This document shows, piece by piece, positions 15,383 through 23,016 of a DNA stretch of 29,421 nt. Every line of letters begins with the position of its first letter. Within the stretch, counting starts at the first letter, position 1. Origin of the DNA: a virus; IMG/VR virus record IMGVR_UViG_3300013004_000139, positions 1 through 29,421 of that record, one strand, 5' to 3'. The notes below the pieces were generated by a model, which was not told the origin of the DNA, ran no database searches, and saw only the letters and a program-made list of their open reading frames with translations. The translations under genes and the position numbers were made by a program.

Positions 15383-15964
15383 CTACAAGGTATCCCAGCG
15401 AAAAAAGTCTCTGTACTCTGAAAGAGTTACAACATTTGGATCTACCCACCAGTCTTCAAAAATAGACCTACGGACCAAAGAGTATCCTAAAGAGTCTAAG
15501 ATTTCTCTTTGTGCATCCCGAATGGATGTATTTCTCCAATACATGTTTGCATCATGCTCAAAAGTTATTACACTAAACCTATACTTATTCAGTGGCACTG
15601 CTATGAGCCCTTGTAAGGTCCAGTGACTATTTCCAACTGGCCTACCTGCAGGATCATATCCTCCGTCAATATCTACCTGAAGAAAATCTATTTGTTTTGG
15701 AAAGTTATTTTCTTCAAAATACTTAACGTAATCAAAAGATAAGGCGTCTCCCATACATGGGTTTTTTCTATTTAGATTAAACTCTGCCCTCATTGAGTCA
15801 ACTATCTCAAAAGATACACCATTCCAATCATAGTCTTTTTCTAAAAGATAAGTATTATTTCCCTTGCTATAGTGTGCTGCACCAAGCTCAACATAATAAC
15901 CATTCCTTTTTTCTTTTAAAATGTCAATAATAAACTGCTCTTCATTTGTTTTTTCATGTATCAT
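15383..15964 (-). CDS. FkbM-family-like SAM-dependent methyltransferase
   Basis: A 193-aa protein with the FkbM-type fold. Motif I is GYYVELGAAHYSKGNNTYLL (residues 22-41), the usual G-x-Y-V-E-x-G-A-x-x-x-x-x-x-N-T spacing. Also present are E42, the acidic F-E at 52-53, DFLQVDIDGG at 93-102, and FEHD at 135-138. The family O-methylates hydroxyl groups on sugars or other small molecules. At 193 aa it is short but has all the motifs. It is the last gene of the long minus-strand operon, with a four-base ATGA overlap with the oxygenase gene before it. A methylase acting on hydroxyls next to hydroxylases is a sensible pairing, but the substrate is unknown. Confidence 0.75.
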   Translation of the reverse strand: MIHEKTNEEQFIIDILKEKRNGYYVELGAAHYSKGNNTYLLEKDYDWNGVSFEIVDSMRAEFNLNRKNPCMGDALSFDYVKYFEENNFPKQIDFLQVDIDGGYDPAGRPVGNSHWTLQGLIAVPLNKYRFSVITFEHDANMYWRNTSIRDAQREILDSLGYSLVRRSIFEDWWVDPNVVTLSEYRDFFRWDTL

Positions 15965-16518
15965 TTAAATAGCTCTTTTCTTAATGTAGTTGGATCTTTT
16001 TCTGTACCACGTACAAAAACAGTTGAAAAATATCTTATGTCATCGCTTGAAACTGGTTTAGAGCCATGCAATATGTGACCACCATGGATATACAAAGAGT
16101 TTTTCTTTGGCTTAACCGTTATCCCTAAATCTGGATACTCTAGCTCACCACCATCATAATTGTCATTATAGTATAGACATAACCCATATCCAATATAGTA
16201 GTCCAAGTCTGGAATCCACTGATCAGTATGCTGGCCTATAAAATCATCTTTTTTATATCTTTGCAAAAGCATTTTTGGTGGATAGTAGTGATATGATTCA
16301 AATAAACTTTCCATCTTGGCATTTACTTTATCAAACACGGTTTCTTCTTTAAACTCTAAATTTTTTCCATACCAAAAACCTTTATCGCCGCTAGCTTCTT
16401 CAGAGAACCAAGCTTCTTCTTCTGTGCTGTTGATTATCTTATAAACCTCTTCAAGTTCTTCACCTGTTAAAAAGTCATTAATTTCATAAACATCTTTATG
16501 TAGTTTTACAATGTTCAT
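15961..16518 (-). CDS. 2OG-Fe(II) oxygenase, prolyl-4-hydroxylase-like
   Basis: A 185-aa compact copy, near the minimum size for the family. H97 and D99 (GQHTDQ), H151 (HILHGSKP) and R162 form the triad and 2OG anchor. The distal His-to-Arg spacing is 11 rather than the usual 10. Core: GLCLYYNDNYDGGELEYPDL, then GITVKPKKNSLYIHG. Its N-terminal region is short (YEINDFLTGEELEEVYKIIN). No strong ribosome site precedes the ATG at 16518, just past the dehydrogenase stop, so translation probably depends on reinitiation. The next gene (methyltransferase) overlaps its end by four bases. Confidence 0.85.
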   Translation of the reverse strand: MNIVKLHKDVYEINDFLTGEELEEVYKIINSTEEEAWFSEEASGDKGFWYGKNLEFKEETVFDKVNAKMESLFESYHYYPPKMLLQRYKKDDFIGQHTDQWIPDLDYYIGYGLCLYYNDNYDGGELEYPDLGITVKPKKNSLYIHGGHILHGSKPVSSDDIRYFSTVFVRGTEKDPTTLRKELFK

Positions 16519-16522
16519 ATTA

Positions 16523-17191
16523 TCACATAAACTTACTATTAAAGATATTGCTAACCTCTAAATGGTTAACGTTAAAATGTTTTGGCAAAGAGGCTACCCA
16601 ACGAATTGCCTCTGCCATGTCTTCTGCAGTTAGCGAGTATGGCTTGCTTTCTTCTTGTGTGTCTATTGTCCCTGGACAAATTTCAGTTACCTTAATCCCA
16701 TATTCTGGAAACTCCATCCTCATAGTATCAACCAAAGCCATTTCGCCCCTCTTGGCATTGCTATAGTTTCCTCCGCCACGAAAAGGTATCTTACCAGATA
16801 GAGATGTCACAAAAATAATTGTTGCTGATTCTGATTTCTTAAGGGCTGGAACAAATAGCTGAGAAAGGTACATTGGTCCAGAAACGTTTATTTCATAAGC
16901 AGTCTTAAAATTATCCATTGTTTCATTAATAATGTTTGTTGGACTAGCTCCACCACCTGCATTATTAACAAGAAGATCTATTTCTAGGTGTCCATACTTT
17001 TCAAAGAAAAGCTCAATCTCTTTTGGCTGAGTGATGTCAAGCCTGTATGGTTCAATATTTTCAGACTGTAGCTCTGATATTTTAGACAAGTCTCTAGATA
17101 CTGCAATGACCCTGTATCCATTTTGAGATAGCAGTTTTGTAGTTGCATAGCCAACACCTTTGCTAGCACCAGTTACTATAGCAGTTTTCAT
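16523..17191 (-). CDS. Short-chain dehydrogenase/reductase (SDR)
   Basis: A 222-aa classical SDR, an NAD(P)-dependent enzyme that interconverts hydroxyls and carbonyls. TGASKGVG (7-14) is the cofactor loop, and S-R-D at 32-34 fits NADP preference. LDIT (51-54), NNAGG (76-80), N102, S130, Y143 and K147 complete the catalytic set, with PGT at 173-175. The length, about 222, is a little short of the usual 250. The ATG overlaps the upstream stop by four bases (ATGA), placing it inside the oxygenase operon between two oxygenases. A plausible task is to oxidise an alcohol made by a neighbour or to reduce a sugar-type carbonyl. The substrate cannot be read from the sequence. Confidence 0.88.
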   Translation of the reverse strand: MKTAIVTGASKGVGYATTKLLSQNGYRVIAVSRDLSKISELQSENIEPYRLDITQPKEIELFFEKYGHLEIDLLVNNAGGGASPTNIINETMDNFKTAYEINVSGPMYLSQLFVPALKKSESATIIFVTSLSGKIPFRGGGNYSNAKRGEMALVDTMRMEFPEYGIKVTEICPGTIDTQEESKPYSLTAEDMAEAIRWVASLPKHFNVNHLEVSNIFNSKFM

Positions 17192-18039
17192 AGCTCTAAG
17201 GACTCAATCTCTTTTTTGTAGTATTCTTCAAACTCAGTCCAGAATGGAATATTATTAATGGTTGTTACGTTACTGCTATTTCTATTAAACTTAAGCCTTT
17301 GGTCTTCTAGCTGCCGCCAAATATCCTCGCCATACTTTTCCTGAAGTTTTAGCCAAAGAGGGTGTCCAGGATATTCGTATCTCCAGTAATTCCTAATTAT
17401 ATACTTTTCTCCACTAGTGATTGCTTTTACACCATGGTAATGTGGCGGTCCAGATGGAAATACTACAATATCGCCTTTTTGTGGTTTGTAGGTATAATCT
17501 TCTTTTATTATTGATGGGTCATTCTCGTCAAGGAATCTGAACATAACCTCTCCACCATCATAATCTTCGTTTAAATAACAAACAGCAGTAACACCAAACT
17601 TTAATCCAGGATTATAAGAAAACTCTCTCTGAAAGTCAGTATGATGCATCATGGCGTAATCTGGATGATTTTCTAAATTTGGAATATATTTTGCAACGTT
17701 CCACCCATCAGAAACCCAATTATCTAATGAAACATTGTTTGCTTCTACATAAAGTTTTGTAGAGTAATAGAATAAATCTTGAATTTGATTTTCAAAGTAA
17801 TAGTTTTGCCCTAGATCTCTTTCACCATATTGTTTTGAATCTTCCCATTCCTGTGGTGAAGGGAAGCTTTCAAAGGCTTGTATCCCAAGGCTGCTGCCAT
17901 CAGTCACTTTTCCAAAAGTAAACCAGTCTTTCCATTCTCTATTTTTTTCAAAATGTTCTATAAAAGCTTCACTATTCTTGATGGCATTTTTAAATACCCA
18001 AACGCTTTCATTTATTTTTTTGATGTCAAAATCATACAC
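17188..18039 (-). CDS. 2OG-Fe(II) oxygenase, prolyl-4-hydroxylase-like, with C-terminal extension
   Basis: A 283-aa copy, the longest of the minus-strand set. H133 and D135 (MMHHTDF), H202 (PPHYHGVKAITSGEKY) and K212 make the metal and 2OG site. Core: VTAVCYLNEDYDGGEVMFRF, then an insertion (DENDPSIIKEDY) before KPQKGDIVVFPSGPP. A C-terminal tail of about 65 residues beyond the fold has a charged region (EKYGEDIWRQLEDQRLKFNR). The start is a GTG at 18039 overlapping the previous stop by eight bases (GTGTATGA). It is followed by the dehydrogenase gene with a four-base overlap. Confidence 0.85.
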   Translation of the reverse strand: MYDFDIKKINESVWVFKNAIKNSEAFIEHFEKNREWKDWFTFGKVTDGSSLGIQAFESFPSPQEWEDSKQYGERDLGQNYYFENQIQDLFYYSTKLYVEANNVSLDNWVSDGWNVAKYIPNLENHPDYAMMHHTDFQREFSYNPGLKFGVTAVCYLNEDYDGGEVMFRFLDENDPSIIKEDYTYKPQKGDIVVFPSGPPHYHGVKAITSGEKYIIRNYWRYEYPGHPLWLKLQEKYGEDIWRQLEDQRLKFNRNSSNVTTINNIPFWTEFEEYYKKEIESLEL

Positions 18040-18736
18040 CGCAAGATCCCTTTTTCATGTCCATGTCATTGTGAATCCAGTGACTAGGAATCATATACTT
18101 AAATCCAGACTTTACGGTATGTGCAATGTGGTAGTATGGTGCTGACGATGGGAAGATTATAACGCTTCCAGCACTAGGTTTTACTCCAAAATCTATTTGA
18201 TTATTAGCTACTGCAACATCATAATCTAGATCTGGACTTACTACCTGATTATGATCTTCATACTCAGACAGCTTGAAGGAAATCTCTCCTCCTTCAGGAA
18301 CGTCATTTAAATACATAACGAGGGAGTATCTAAGAGTCTTATCTCCATCTAACTGGTCGTAGTGGGCTCCCATGGACGCTCCAGTGTCATATTTCTTAAT
18401 GTTAAAAACTGGGAATAGTCTTGGCTCATCCTTGTCTCCTACTGACTCAGCATAGTCTTTGCAGACAGAATAAAGAGCCTTCATGATATTGATGTAAACA
18501 TACTCCATCTTGCTTCTATATGGCTCTGCCATTTGGTTAATCTGATTAAGATCAAATGTCTGAGTTTCTCCATAGATAAACTCTTTATCATCTGAAGCTG
18601 TCCACTTTCCCCAAAGCTCACCATTTTCTGAATTATTAATTTCAGTAAGTTCGGCAATTGCTTTCATTACCTCTTCAAAGTTTTCAATGGCATCTTCATA
18701 GTAATAAACCATCTCATGTAGCATACGCTTTTCCAT
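18032..18736 (-). CDS. 2OG-Fe(II) oxygenase, prolyl-4-hydroxylase-like
   Basis: A 234-aa copy. H125 and D127 (MGAHYDQ), H203 (PYYHIAHTVKSGFKYMI) and K213 fill the active site. The strand region has an insertion of about 25 residues (SEYEDHNQVVSPDLDYDVAV) between EGGEISF and DFGVKPSAGSVIIFPSS. The N-terminus is an acidic helical domain (YYYEDAIENFEEVMKAIAEL). The ATG at 18736 follows the upstream TAA by one base and has AGAGGAATCGG further ahead. An internal ATG at residue 5 is an alternative start. Confidence 0.85.
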   Translation of the reverse strand: MEKRMLHEMVYYYEDAIENFEEVMKAIAELTEINNSENGELWGKWTASDDKEFIYGETQTFDLNQINQMAEPYRSKMEYVYINIMKALYSVCKDYAESVGDKDEPRLFPVFNIKKYDTGASMGAHYDQLDGDKTLRYSLVMYLNDVPEGGEISFKLSEYEDHNQVVSPDLDYDVAVANNQIDFGVKPSAGSVIIFPSSAPYYHIAHTVKSGFKYMIPSHWIHNDMDMKKGSCGV

Positions 18737-18737
18737 A

Positions 18738-19397
18738 TTAGTACCGATTCCTCTCGTAGTGTCCAGATTCTTTTATGAAGCCAACTAAAACATATCTAAT
18801 TGGACCATCAGAAACAGTCTCAACTCCATGCTCGTACTTTTCGTTACCTGGAAAAATTAACAAAGACTTTGGTTTTGGTCTTAGTTTTAAATCTAAATTC
18901 TTAAAGAATAGCTCTCCATCATTATAATCGTCGTTTATGTACAAAATGGCAGCATATTTTATCGATGGGTCTGTGTGCTGGTCTGTATGAGGCTTCAGCT
19001 CCACGCCAGGCTGCATTCTTTGGATAGTTGCAAAGCCACTCAAAACCAATTCTGGGTCTGTTTCTTTAACTAGGGAGTTAAGTCTATCATGAAGAATGTG
19101 GTATTCTGGGGTATTGCCAATGTTAAGGTTTTTGTCAACCCAGTTTTGCGTAATTTCAAACTTACCTTCAGCAACTAGGTTGTCAACATCATCCCTACCA
19201 AATTTTTCAAAACAAAACCGTTTTAGGTTTGACATGTACTCGACTTCCCAGTCTGCCTGGCTTGCTTCATTAATCTTGCTCCAGATAAAGTCTAGTTCGC
19301 TATCTGTCAAAAAATTTTCAATAGAAATTAGTTCGTCTGTAATTTCTTCAAACGCAACATTATTTTTATTAAGCAAACTTTTTAGACTGTTAATCAC
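18738..19397 (-). CDS. 2OG-Fe(II) oxygenase, prolyl-4-hydroxylase-like
   Basis: A 219-aa copy when started at the GTG at 19397, which lies nine bases after GAGG and overlaps the upstream stop by eight bases (GTGATTAA). Longer starts at 19430 or 19406 would run deeper into the previous gene and have no ribosome site at the right distance. H137 and D139 (PHTDQHTD), H190 (KYEHGVETVSDGP) and R201 form the site. Core: AAILYINDDYNDGELFFKNL, then DLKLRPKPKSLLIFPGN. The usual second Gly of the D-G-G-E motif is replaced (N-D-G-E). The N-terminal part holds ISIENFLTDSELDFIWSKIN, the usual family opening. Confidence 0.85.
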   Translation of the reverse strand: MINSLKSLLNKNNVAFEEITDELISIENFLTDSELDFIWSKINEASQADWEVEYMSNLKRFCFEKFGRDDVDNLVAEGKFEITQNWVDKNLNIGNTPEYHILHDRLNSLVKETDPELVLSGFATIQRMQPGVELKPHTDQHTDPSIKYAAILYINDDYNDGELFFKNLDLKLRPKPKSLLIFPGNEKYEHGVETVSDGPIRYVLVGFIKESGHYERNRY

Positions 19398-20148
19398 TAG
19401 AGCCATCCTCAAGCTTGTATGGCTTACCATCCATGTCTAACTTGTATCCATCTTTAAGCAAGTCCTGCCACTCTTTGCGTTCTACTTCTTGGGCATCTCT
19501 AATCTTTTTCATTTCCTCTGCCCAGGCATCTCTGACTTCTTGAGGATAGGCATCTTCTTCACGGTCATCCCAGAATGATCCTATAGTATATCTAACTCCA
19601 GATTCTATTAAAGTTACTTCGTGCATGTTATTAAAGCCACCATCAAATGCCGCTAACATTCCGACCTTTGGAGCTATCTCTAAATCTTGTTTTGGAAACT
19701 TTAATAGGCCTCCAGAAAAATCATCATTTAGGTAAAGGAATGCTGCATATCGACTTCTTGCAAAAGGTCCAGAGTTTCCATGCTCATCTGTATTATCAGA
19801 ATGAACTCTAGCATATGCTCCTGGCTCCCACTTTTGAGTATGATAACCTATTTCAACAATTGTTTTTGGATCTAGGTCATGAACAGAAGCTACCGCCTCA
19901 ATAATTTTAGTTTTTATTTGTGCAAAGATATCTAGTGGCAATCCAGACTCTGCTATTTCTGGGTCGCCCTCTTGTGGAAGGGTAGAAGAGTAAGACTCAT
20001 AAAAAGATATTGGCATCCAGGTAAGAGTGCCATTAGAAGCTACCTTATCTAAAACCTCTATAATCTTTGCAGATTCTTCTGGCGTTAGAAAGTTTTCATA
20101 AACTACAATATCCTTTGTAATTCTATTCTTGTTATTTAAGTTTGTCAT
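19390..20148 (-). CDS. 2OG-Fe(II) oxygenase, prolyl-4-hydroxylase-like, with Lys/Glu tail
   Basis: A 252-aa copy. H116 and D118 (ARVHSDNTDEHG), H176 (NNMHEVTLIESGVRY) and R186 form the active site. Core: AAFLYLNDDFSGGLLKFPKQ, where Leu replaces the usual Glu after Gly-Gly, then DLEIAPKVGMLAAFDGG. A charged helical C-terminal extension of about 55 residues (AWAEEMKKIRDAQEVERKEW) follows the fold. The ATG has AGGAGAAGG five bases ahead, and an extended -10 promoter lies at 20168-20176. It thus begins a second transcription unit inside the cluster. Confidence 0.85.
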   Translation of the reverse strand: MTNLNNKNRITKDIVVYENFLTPEESAKIIEVLDKVASNGTLTWMPISFYESYSSTLPQEGDPEIAESGLPLDIFAQIKTKIIEAVASVHDLDPKTIVEIGYHTQKWEPGAYARVHSDNTDEHGNSGPFARSRYAAFLYLNDDFSGGLLKFPKQDLEIAPKVGMLAAFDGGFNNMHEVTLIESGVRYTIGSFWDDREEDAYPQEVRDAWAEEMKKIRDAQEVERKEWQDLLKDGYKLDMDGKPYKLEDGSSD

Positions 20149-20167
20149 ATTACCTTCTCCTATAAAA

Positions 20168-20176
20168 ATTATATCA
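20168..20176 (-). promoter_or_regulatory. Extended -10 promoter inside the oxygenase cluster
   Basis: The minus strand reads TGA-TATAAT, about 20 bases before the ATG at 20148, with AGGAG between. It lies in the 32-base gap between two oxygenase genes. No -35 hexamer fits. Confidence 0.55.
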
Positions 20177-20180
20177 TGAT

Positions 20181-20849
20181 TTAGCTAGGCTTTTTGTGAG
20201 CCAAAATAGTCCAAAAGAATGGGACTGTGTACCTTATGCCAGAAATTATTTCTGATACGCCATGAATATAGTTCTTATCTCCAGGGAAGAAGTACGCTGC
20301 ACCAGCCTTTGGCTTAAACTGAATTCCTTGATTTGGGAAGTATAGCTCCCCACCCTCATAGTCGTCATTAATATAAAATAGTCCAGCTATATCATAGTGA
20401 GGGAAGTCATTTGGTTTTCCAGCATCTGGACCTTCGTGAAGTTCCTTGTCCGCATGTGGCATTTGAAGCTGTCCAGGCAACCATCTAACCATTGCTGGAC
20501 TAGTTGGGTTTGCGTCAACATTAAAGAAATTATCTACCTCAATTTTTAATCTTTTAACCATACCCTGAATAACCTTAGGAACTTCTGGATCAACTAGGTT
20601 GATAGTTGGGTCCGTTGCAACACGGTTAGCCCAATAGCCAGAATCATAAATTACAGTTCCATTTTCATTATAATGAGTTTCTGTAATATCCCAGGCTTCA
20701 TTATTCCTAATAAAATTATTTAGATATGATAGTTCATGATCAGTCATGAAATTTTCTAGTGTTACGATGTTGTCTGGAGAATCTCCAAAAAATCCAGATG
20801 GCGTTATTGAAACCATATCTGTTACACTCTTATTCGTTAAATCATCCAT
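20181..20849 (-). CDS. 2OG-Fe(II) oxygenase, prolyl-4-hydroxylase-like
   Basis: A 222-aa copy. H132 and D134 (QMPHADKE), H196 (NYIHGVSEIISGIRY) and R206 are in place. Core: IAGLFYINDDYEGGELYFPN, then GIQFKPKAGAAYFFPGD. An insertion of about 18 residues follows the HxD (LHEGPDAGKPNDFPHYD), as in the plus-strand copy 1. The N-terminus carries VTLENFMTDHELSYLNNFIR. The ATG has GGAGAACCCCGA ahead, with the Shine-Dalgarno overlapping the stop of the upstream unknown gene. Distances and overlaps show it is part of the operon running from 23775. Confidence 0.86.
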   Translation of the reverse strand: MDDLTNKSVTDMVSITPSGFFGDSPDNIVTLENFMTDHELSYLNNFIRNNEAWDITETHYNENGTVIYDSGYWANRVATDPTINLVDPEVPKVIQGMVKRLKIEVDNFFNVDANPTSPAMVRWLPGQLQMPHADKELHEGPDAGKPNDFPHYDIAGLFYINDDYEGGELYFPNQGIQFKPKAGAAYFFPGDKNYIHGVSEIISGIRYTVPFFWTILAHKKPS

Positions 20850-20861
20850 TTCGGGGTTCTC

Positions 20862-21587
20862 CTATTCATACTTTCGTTTTTCCCAAACATCTTTCAAGTA
20901 TACACCACCATTTGGAACTCTATACTTTTCAGAGTTTTTTATGTTCTTTTTCATAATTGATAGACCAGATTCTTTTACATACTCAGAGTCCCAGTCTTCT
21001 CTTTTGAAAGGCATCATCTGTGCATAAGGAGTGCCTGCTGGCAATACCCCTACCCACTCTTTACTGATAAAGAATGGCATTGTTCCAGGCAGATTTACCT
21101 TATCGTTATCGATTACTCCGCTAGTTGTTAAAAACGGTAGGTCATATCTGTCGTATGGCTGAGAGTAAAGGACGCTATACCCCTCTGGGACCTCTACAGC
21201 CCAATCTGGATACCACGCAAAATGTTTCTCATGATACCCTAGGGGGCCATCAAACTGAGGCATTTTCTCTCTGTTTTGAATAAAGTCTGCATATTTTAGA
21301 TCCAAAACTTTAGCAGAAATTTTTTGATTTGAGTCAAGATAGAACTCAATATCACAAGGAGTTTTGTAAACGTATCCAGTGGTTAGTATGTCGTATATTG
21401 CTGGACAAGCTTTCCAAGTTGGAACCTTTCCACCATCTGGACCAACGTAGTTTTCCCCGTGTGGATTTTTATAAAACCTGTCTGCTGAAATGTACCATTC
21501 TGGCAAACTTTTAGAGGTTGGTTTTGGGGCAGATGGAGCTTCTTCAGAAAGCCATGATCGATTTGATATAAATTTAATTTTTGGCAT
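20862..21587 (-). CDS. Conserved viral protein of unknown function, PAGTP motif
   Basis: A 241-aa protein. Segments include PSAPKPTSKSLPEWYISADR (N-terminal, Pro/Trp-rich), KHFAWYPDWAVEVPEGYSVL, YSQPYDRYDLPFLTTSGVID, and EWVGVLPAGTPYAQMMPFKR. I know similar proteins from marine and cyanobacterial phages but no assigned function. The V-P-A-G-T-P-x-A-Q turn resembles those in dUTPase-like or cupin-like beta folds, but no catalytic residue set can be identified. The ATG at 21587 has AAGG nine bases ahead and overlaps the upstream gene by 14 bases. A TTG at 21596 is an unlikely alternative. It shares the P-A-x-T-P-x-A motif with its upstream neighbour. Confidence 0.7.
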   Translation of the reverse strand: MPKIKFISNRSWLSEEAPSAPKPTSKSLPEWYISADRFYKNPHGENYVGPDGGKVPTWKACPAIYDILTTGYVYKTPCDIEFYLDSNQKISAKVLDLKYADFIQNREKMPQFDGPLGYHEKHFAWYPDWAVEVPEGYSVLYSQPYDRYDLPFLTTSGVIDNDKVNLPGTMPFFISKEWVGVLPAGTPYAQMMPFKREDWDSEYVKESGLSIMKKNIKNSEKYRVPNGGVYLKDVWEKRKYE

Positions 21588-22293
21588 TATTTTCAACCTT
21601 CATTAAAATCTTTTTAGACTCATGGTTTCCGACTGGACACTTCTTATGATCAACTGCGTCTCTATAAAAATGTGTCCATTCTCCTTTTGAGTTCATGGCC
21701 TGAGCAACTTCAGCTCGCCCTGCCATATTTTCATACCATGTATCTGTTTCGTATGGCGGCCTGCCCCCCTTAATCTCTAACTGGTATTCTTGAATTTCTA
21801 ATAAAGATATTGGTAATATTGCTGCAATAGGAGTATTTGCTGGAATTGTTATTTCAATGTTAGGTTCGGTTATCATCCAGGCAATTGGCAACTCGTTTTC
21901 TAAGACTGATGTACTTATTAGAGTAGTCATGCACTGTGCACCCCTAATGAATTGATTTGGAACTGGCATTGTTAGCAATGTAAGGTTTTCCTCATTTTCT
22001 CCAACAAAAATAAGATCTGTGTGAAAACTAATCGTTCTATTTCCACGCCTTGACATTGCATATTTTTCACCAGATAAAATCTTTACATGGTCTGGAGTTG
22101 AATCATTTATACCATCCCAAATAAAAGTAATGTCTTCTGGAAATGATATCCCCCAGCCAAGTCGATTAGATAGAGATACTGGGAAACACTGGTAAGCATG
22201 TCTATCAAAAGTTATGTCCATCCAATCACGATGCATTGGCAATTGATCAATAGAGACTAGGTTGTGCTGGGTATAGGCTGTTACTTTTTTCAC
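21574..22293 (-). CDS. DUF6065-like protein of unknown function
   Basis: A 239-aa protein. The segment PMHRDWMDITFDRHAYQCFP, then SLSNRLGWGISFPEDITFIW, matches what I recall of DUF6065, a small family scattered in phages and bacteria and often near oxygenases or other tailoring genes. PANTPIAAILPISL near residue 150 recalls the P-A-G-T-P-x-A-Q turn of the next gene, so the two may share a fold. A second part (GGRPPYETDTWYENMAGRAE) is Gly/Trp-rich. The start is a GTG whose G is the last base of the upstream TAG (TAGTG). Family assignment is from memory; function unknown. Confidence 0.65.
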   Translation of the reverse strand: MKKVTAYTQHNLVSIDQLPMHRDWMDITFDRHAYQCFPVSLSNRLGWGISFPEDITFIWDGINDSTPDHVKILSGEKYAMSRRGNRTISFHTDLIFVGENEENLTLLTMPVPNQFIRGAQCMTTLISTSVLENELPIAWMITEPNIEITIPANTPIAAILPISLLEIQEYQLEIKGGRPPYETDTWYENMAGRAEVAQAMNSKGEWTHFYRDAVDHKKCPVGNHESKKILMKVENNAKN

Positions 22294-23006
22294 TAGCTGC
22301 CTGATTCTTCATAGAATTTTGGATTATGGTATTTATCAGAGTAGTCAAGCATTGTGACAATAGAATTCTTTGTTCCCGACTGCACTGGCAAAGACTTGTG
22401 CGGATACATGTAATTAGATGGGAAAATAAACAAGTCTCCAGCTCTTGGCTTAACCTTTAGCTTTTGCAGTCTAAACTCTAGCTCTCCACCAGTATAATCA
22501 TCATTAGGATATGCAACTAAAGAAACTACACAGTTATAAGAGTATCCATGATCTGAGTGTTCCTGGAAGTGCTGGCCTGGGCCATACTTAACAAAGTTCA
22601 TTGCTTCCCAATAACGCAACTCTCCAATATTGAACCTTCTTGCATAATCTTTTACTGCTGCAACTTTTCTATCATAAAGATCTTGCCACAACTCTTGTAG
22701 CTTTTGTGACTCTGGAGAAGGATCATGCATTATGTCAGTTTTCTTATACTTAAAGTCATAACAGTCTCTGTACTCTGGCATTTTCATTCCATACCCCACC
22801 ATAGCTTCCATGTAGTTATAGTAGTTTGAGTTATCGTTAAGTACTTCTTCTAGTCTTTGGGTAATATTCATATCTGTTGGAAGAACATCATGGTATACAA
22901 ATATTCCAGGAGAAAGCTCTTCTACTGAAGACCATGTCTGTTCAGGAATCGTGTAGTAGTCCTGAATTCTTTTATTTACTACTTCAATATCTTCTGTGTT
23001 TTCCAT
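22293..23006 (-). CDS. 2OG-Fe(II) oxygenase, prolyl-4-hydroxylase-like
   Basis: A 237-aa copy. H150 and D152 (FQEHSDHGYS), H203 (MYPHKSLPVQSGTK) and K213 are present. Core: VVSLVAYPNDDYTGGELEFR, then LKVKPRAGDLFIFPSN. It pairs with the gene at 23017: both have R-D-C-x-D-F-K before the HxD, E-A-x-N-F-V-K-Y at the same distance, and a distal motif H-x-S-L-P-x-x-S-G-T-K. They form the most recent duplication in the cluster. The ATG has a GGA seven bases ahead and lies 10 bases beyond the previous stop. Confidence 0.86.
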   Translation of the reverse strand: MENTEDIEVVNKRIQDYYTIPEQTWSSVEELSPGIFVYHDVLPTDMNITQRLEEVLNDNSNYYNYMEAMVGYGMKMPEYRDCYDFKYKKTDIMHDPSPESQKLQELWQDLYDRKVAAVKDYARRFNIGELRYWEAMNFVKYGPGQHFQEHSDHGYSYNCVVSLVAYPNDDYTGGELEFRLQKLKVKPRAGDLFIFPSNYMYPHKSLPVQSGTKNSIVTMLDYSDKYHNPKFYEESGS

Positions 23007-23016
23007 TTTTTTCCAA

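Noticed and set aside
16518-16540. Promoter for the oxygenase gene at 16518 (TGA-TAATAT)
   Set aside because: The would-be -10 overlaps the start codon, so the transcript would start inside the gene.
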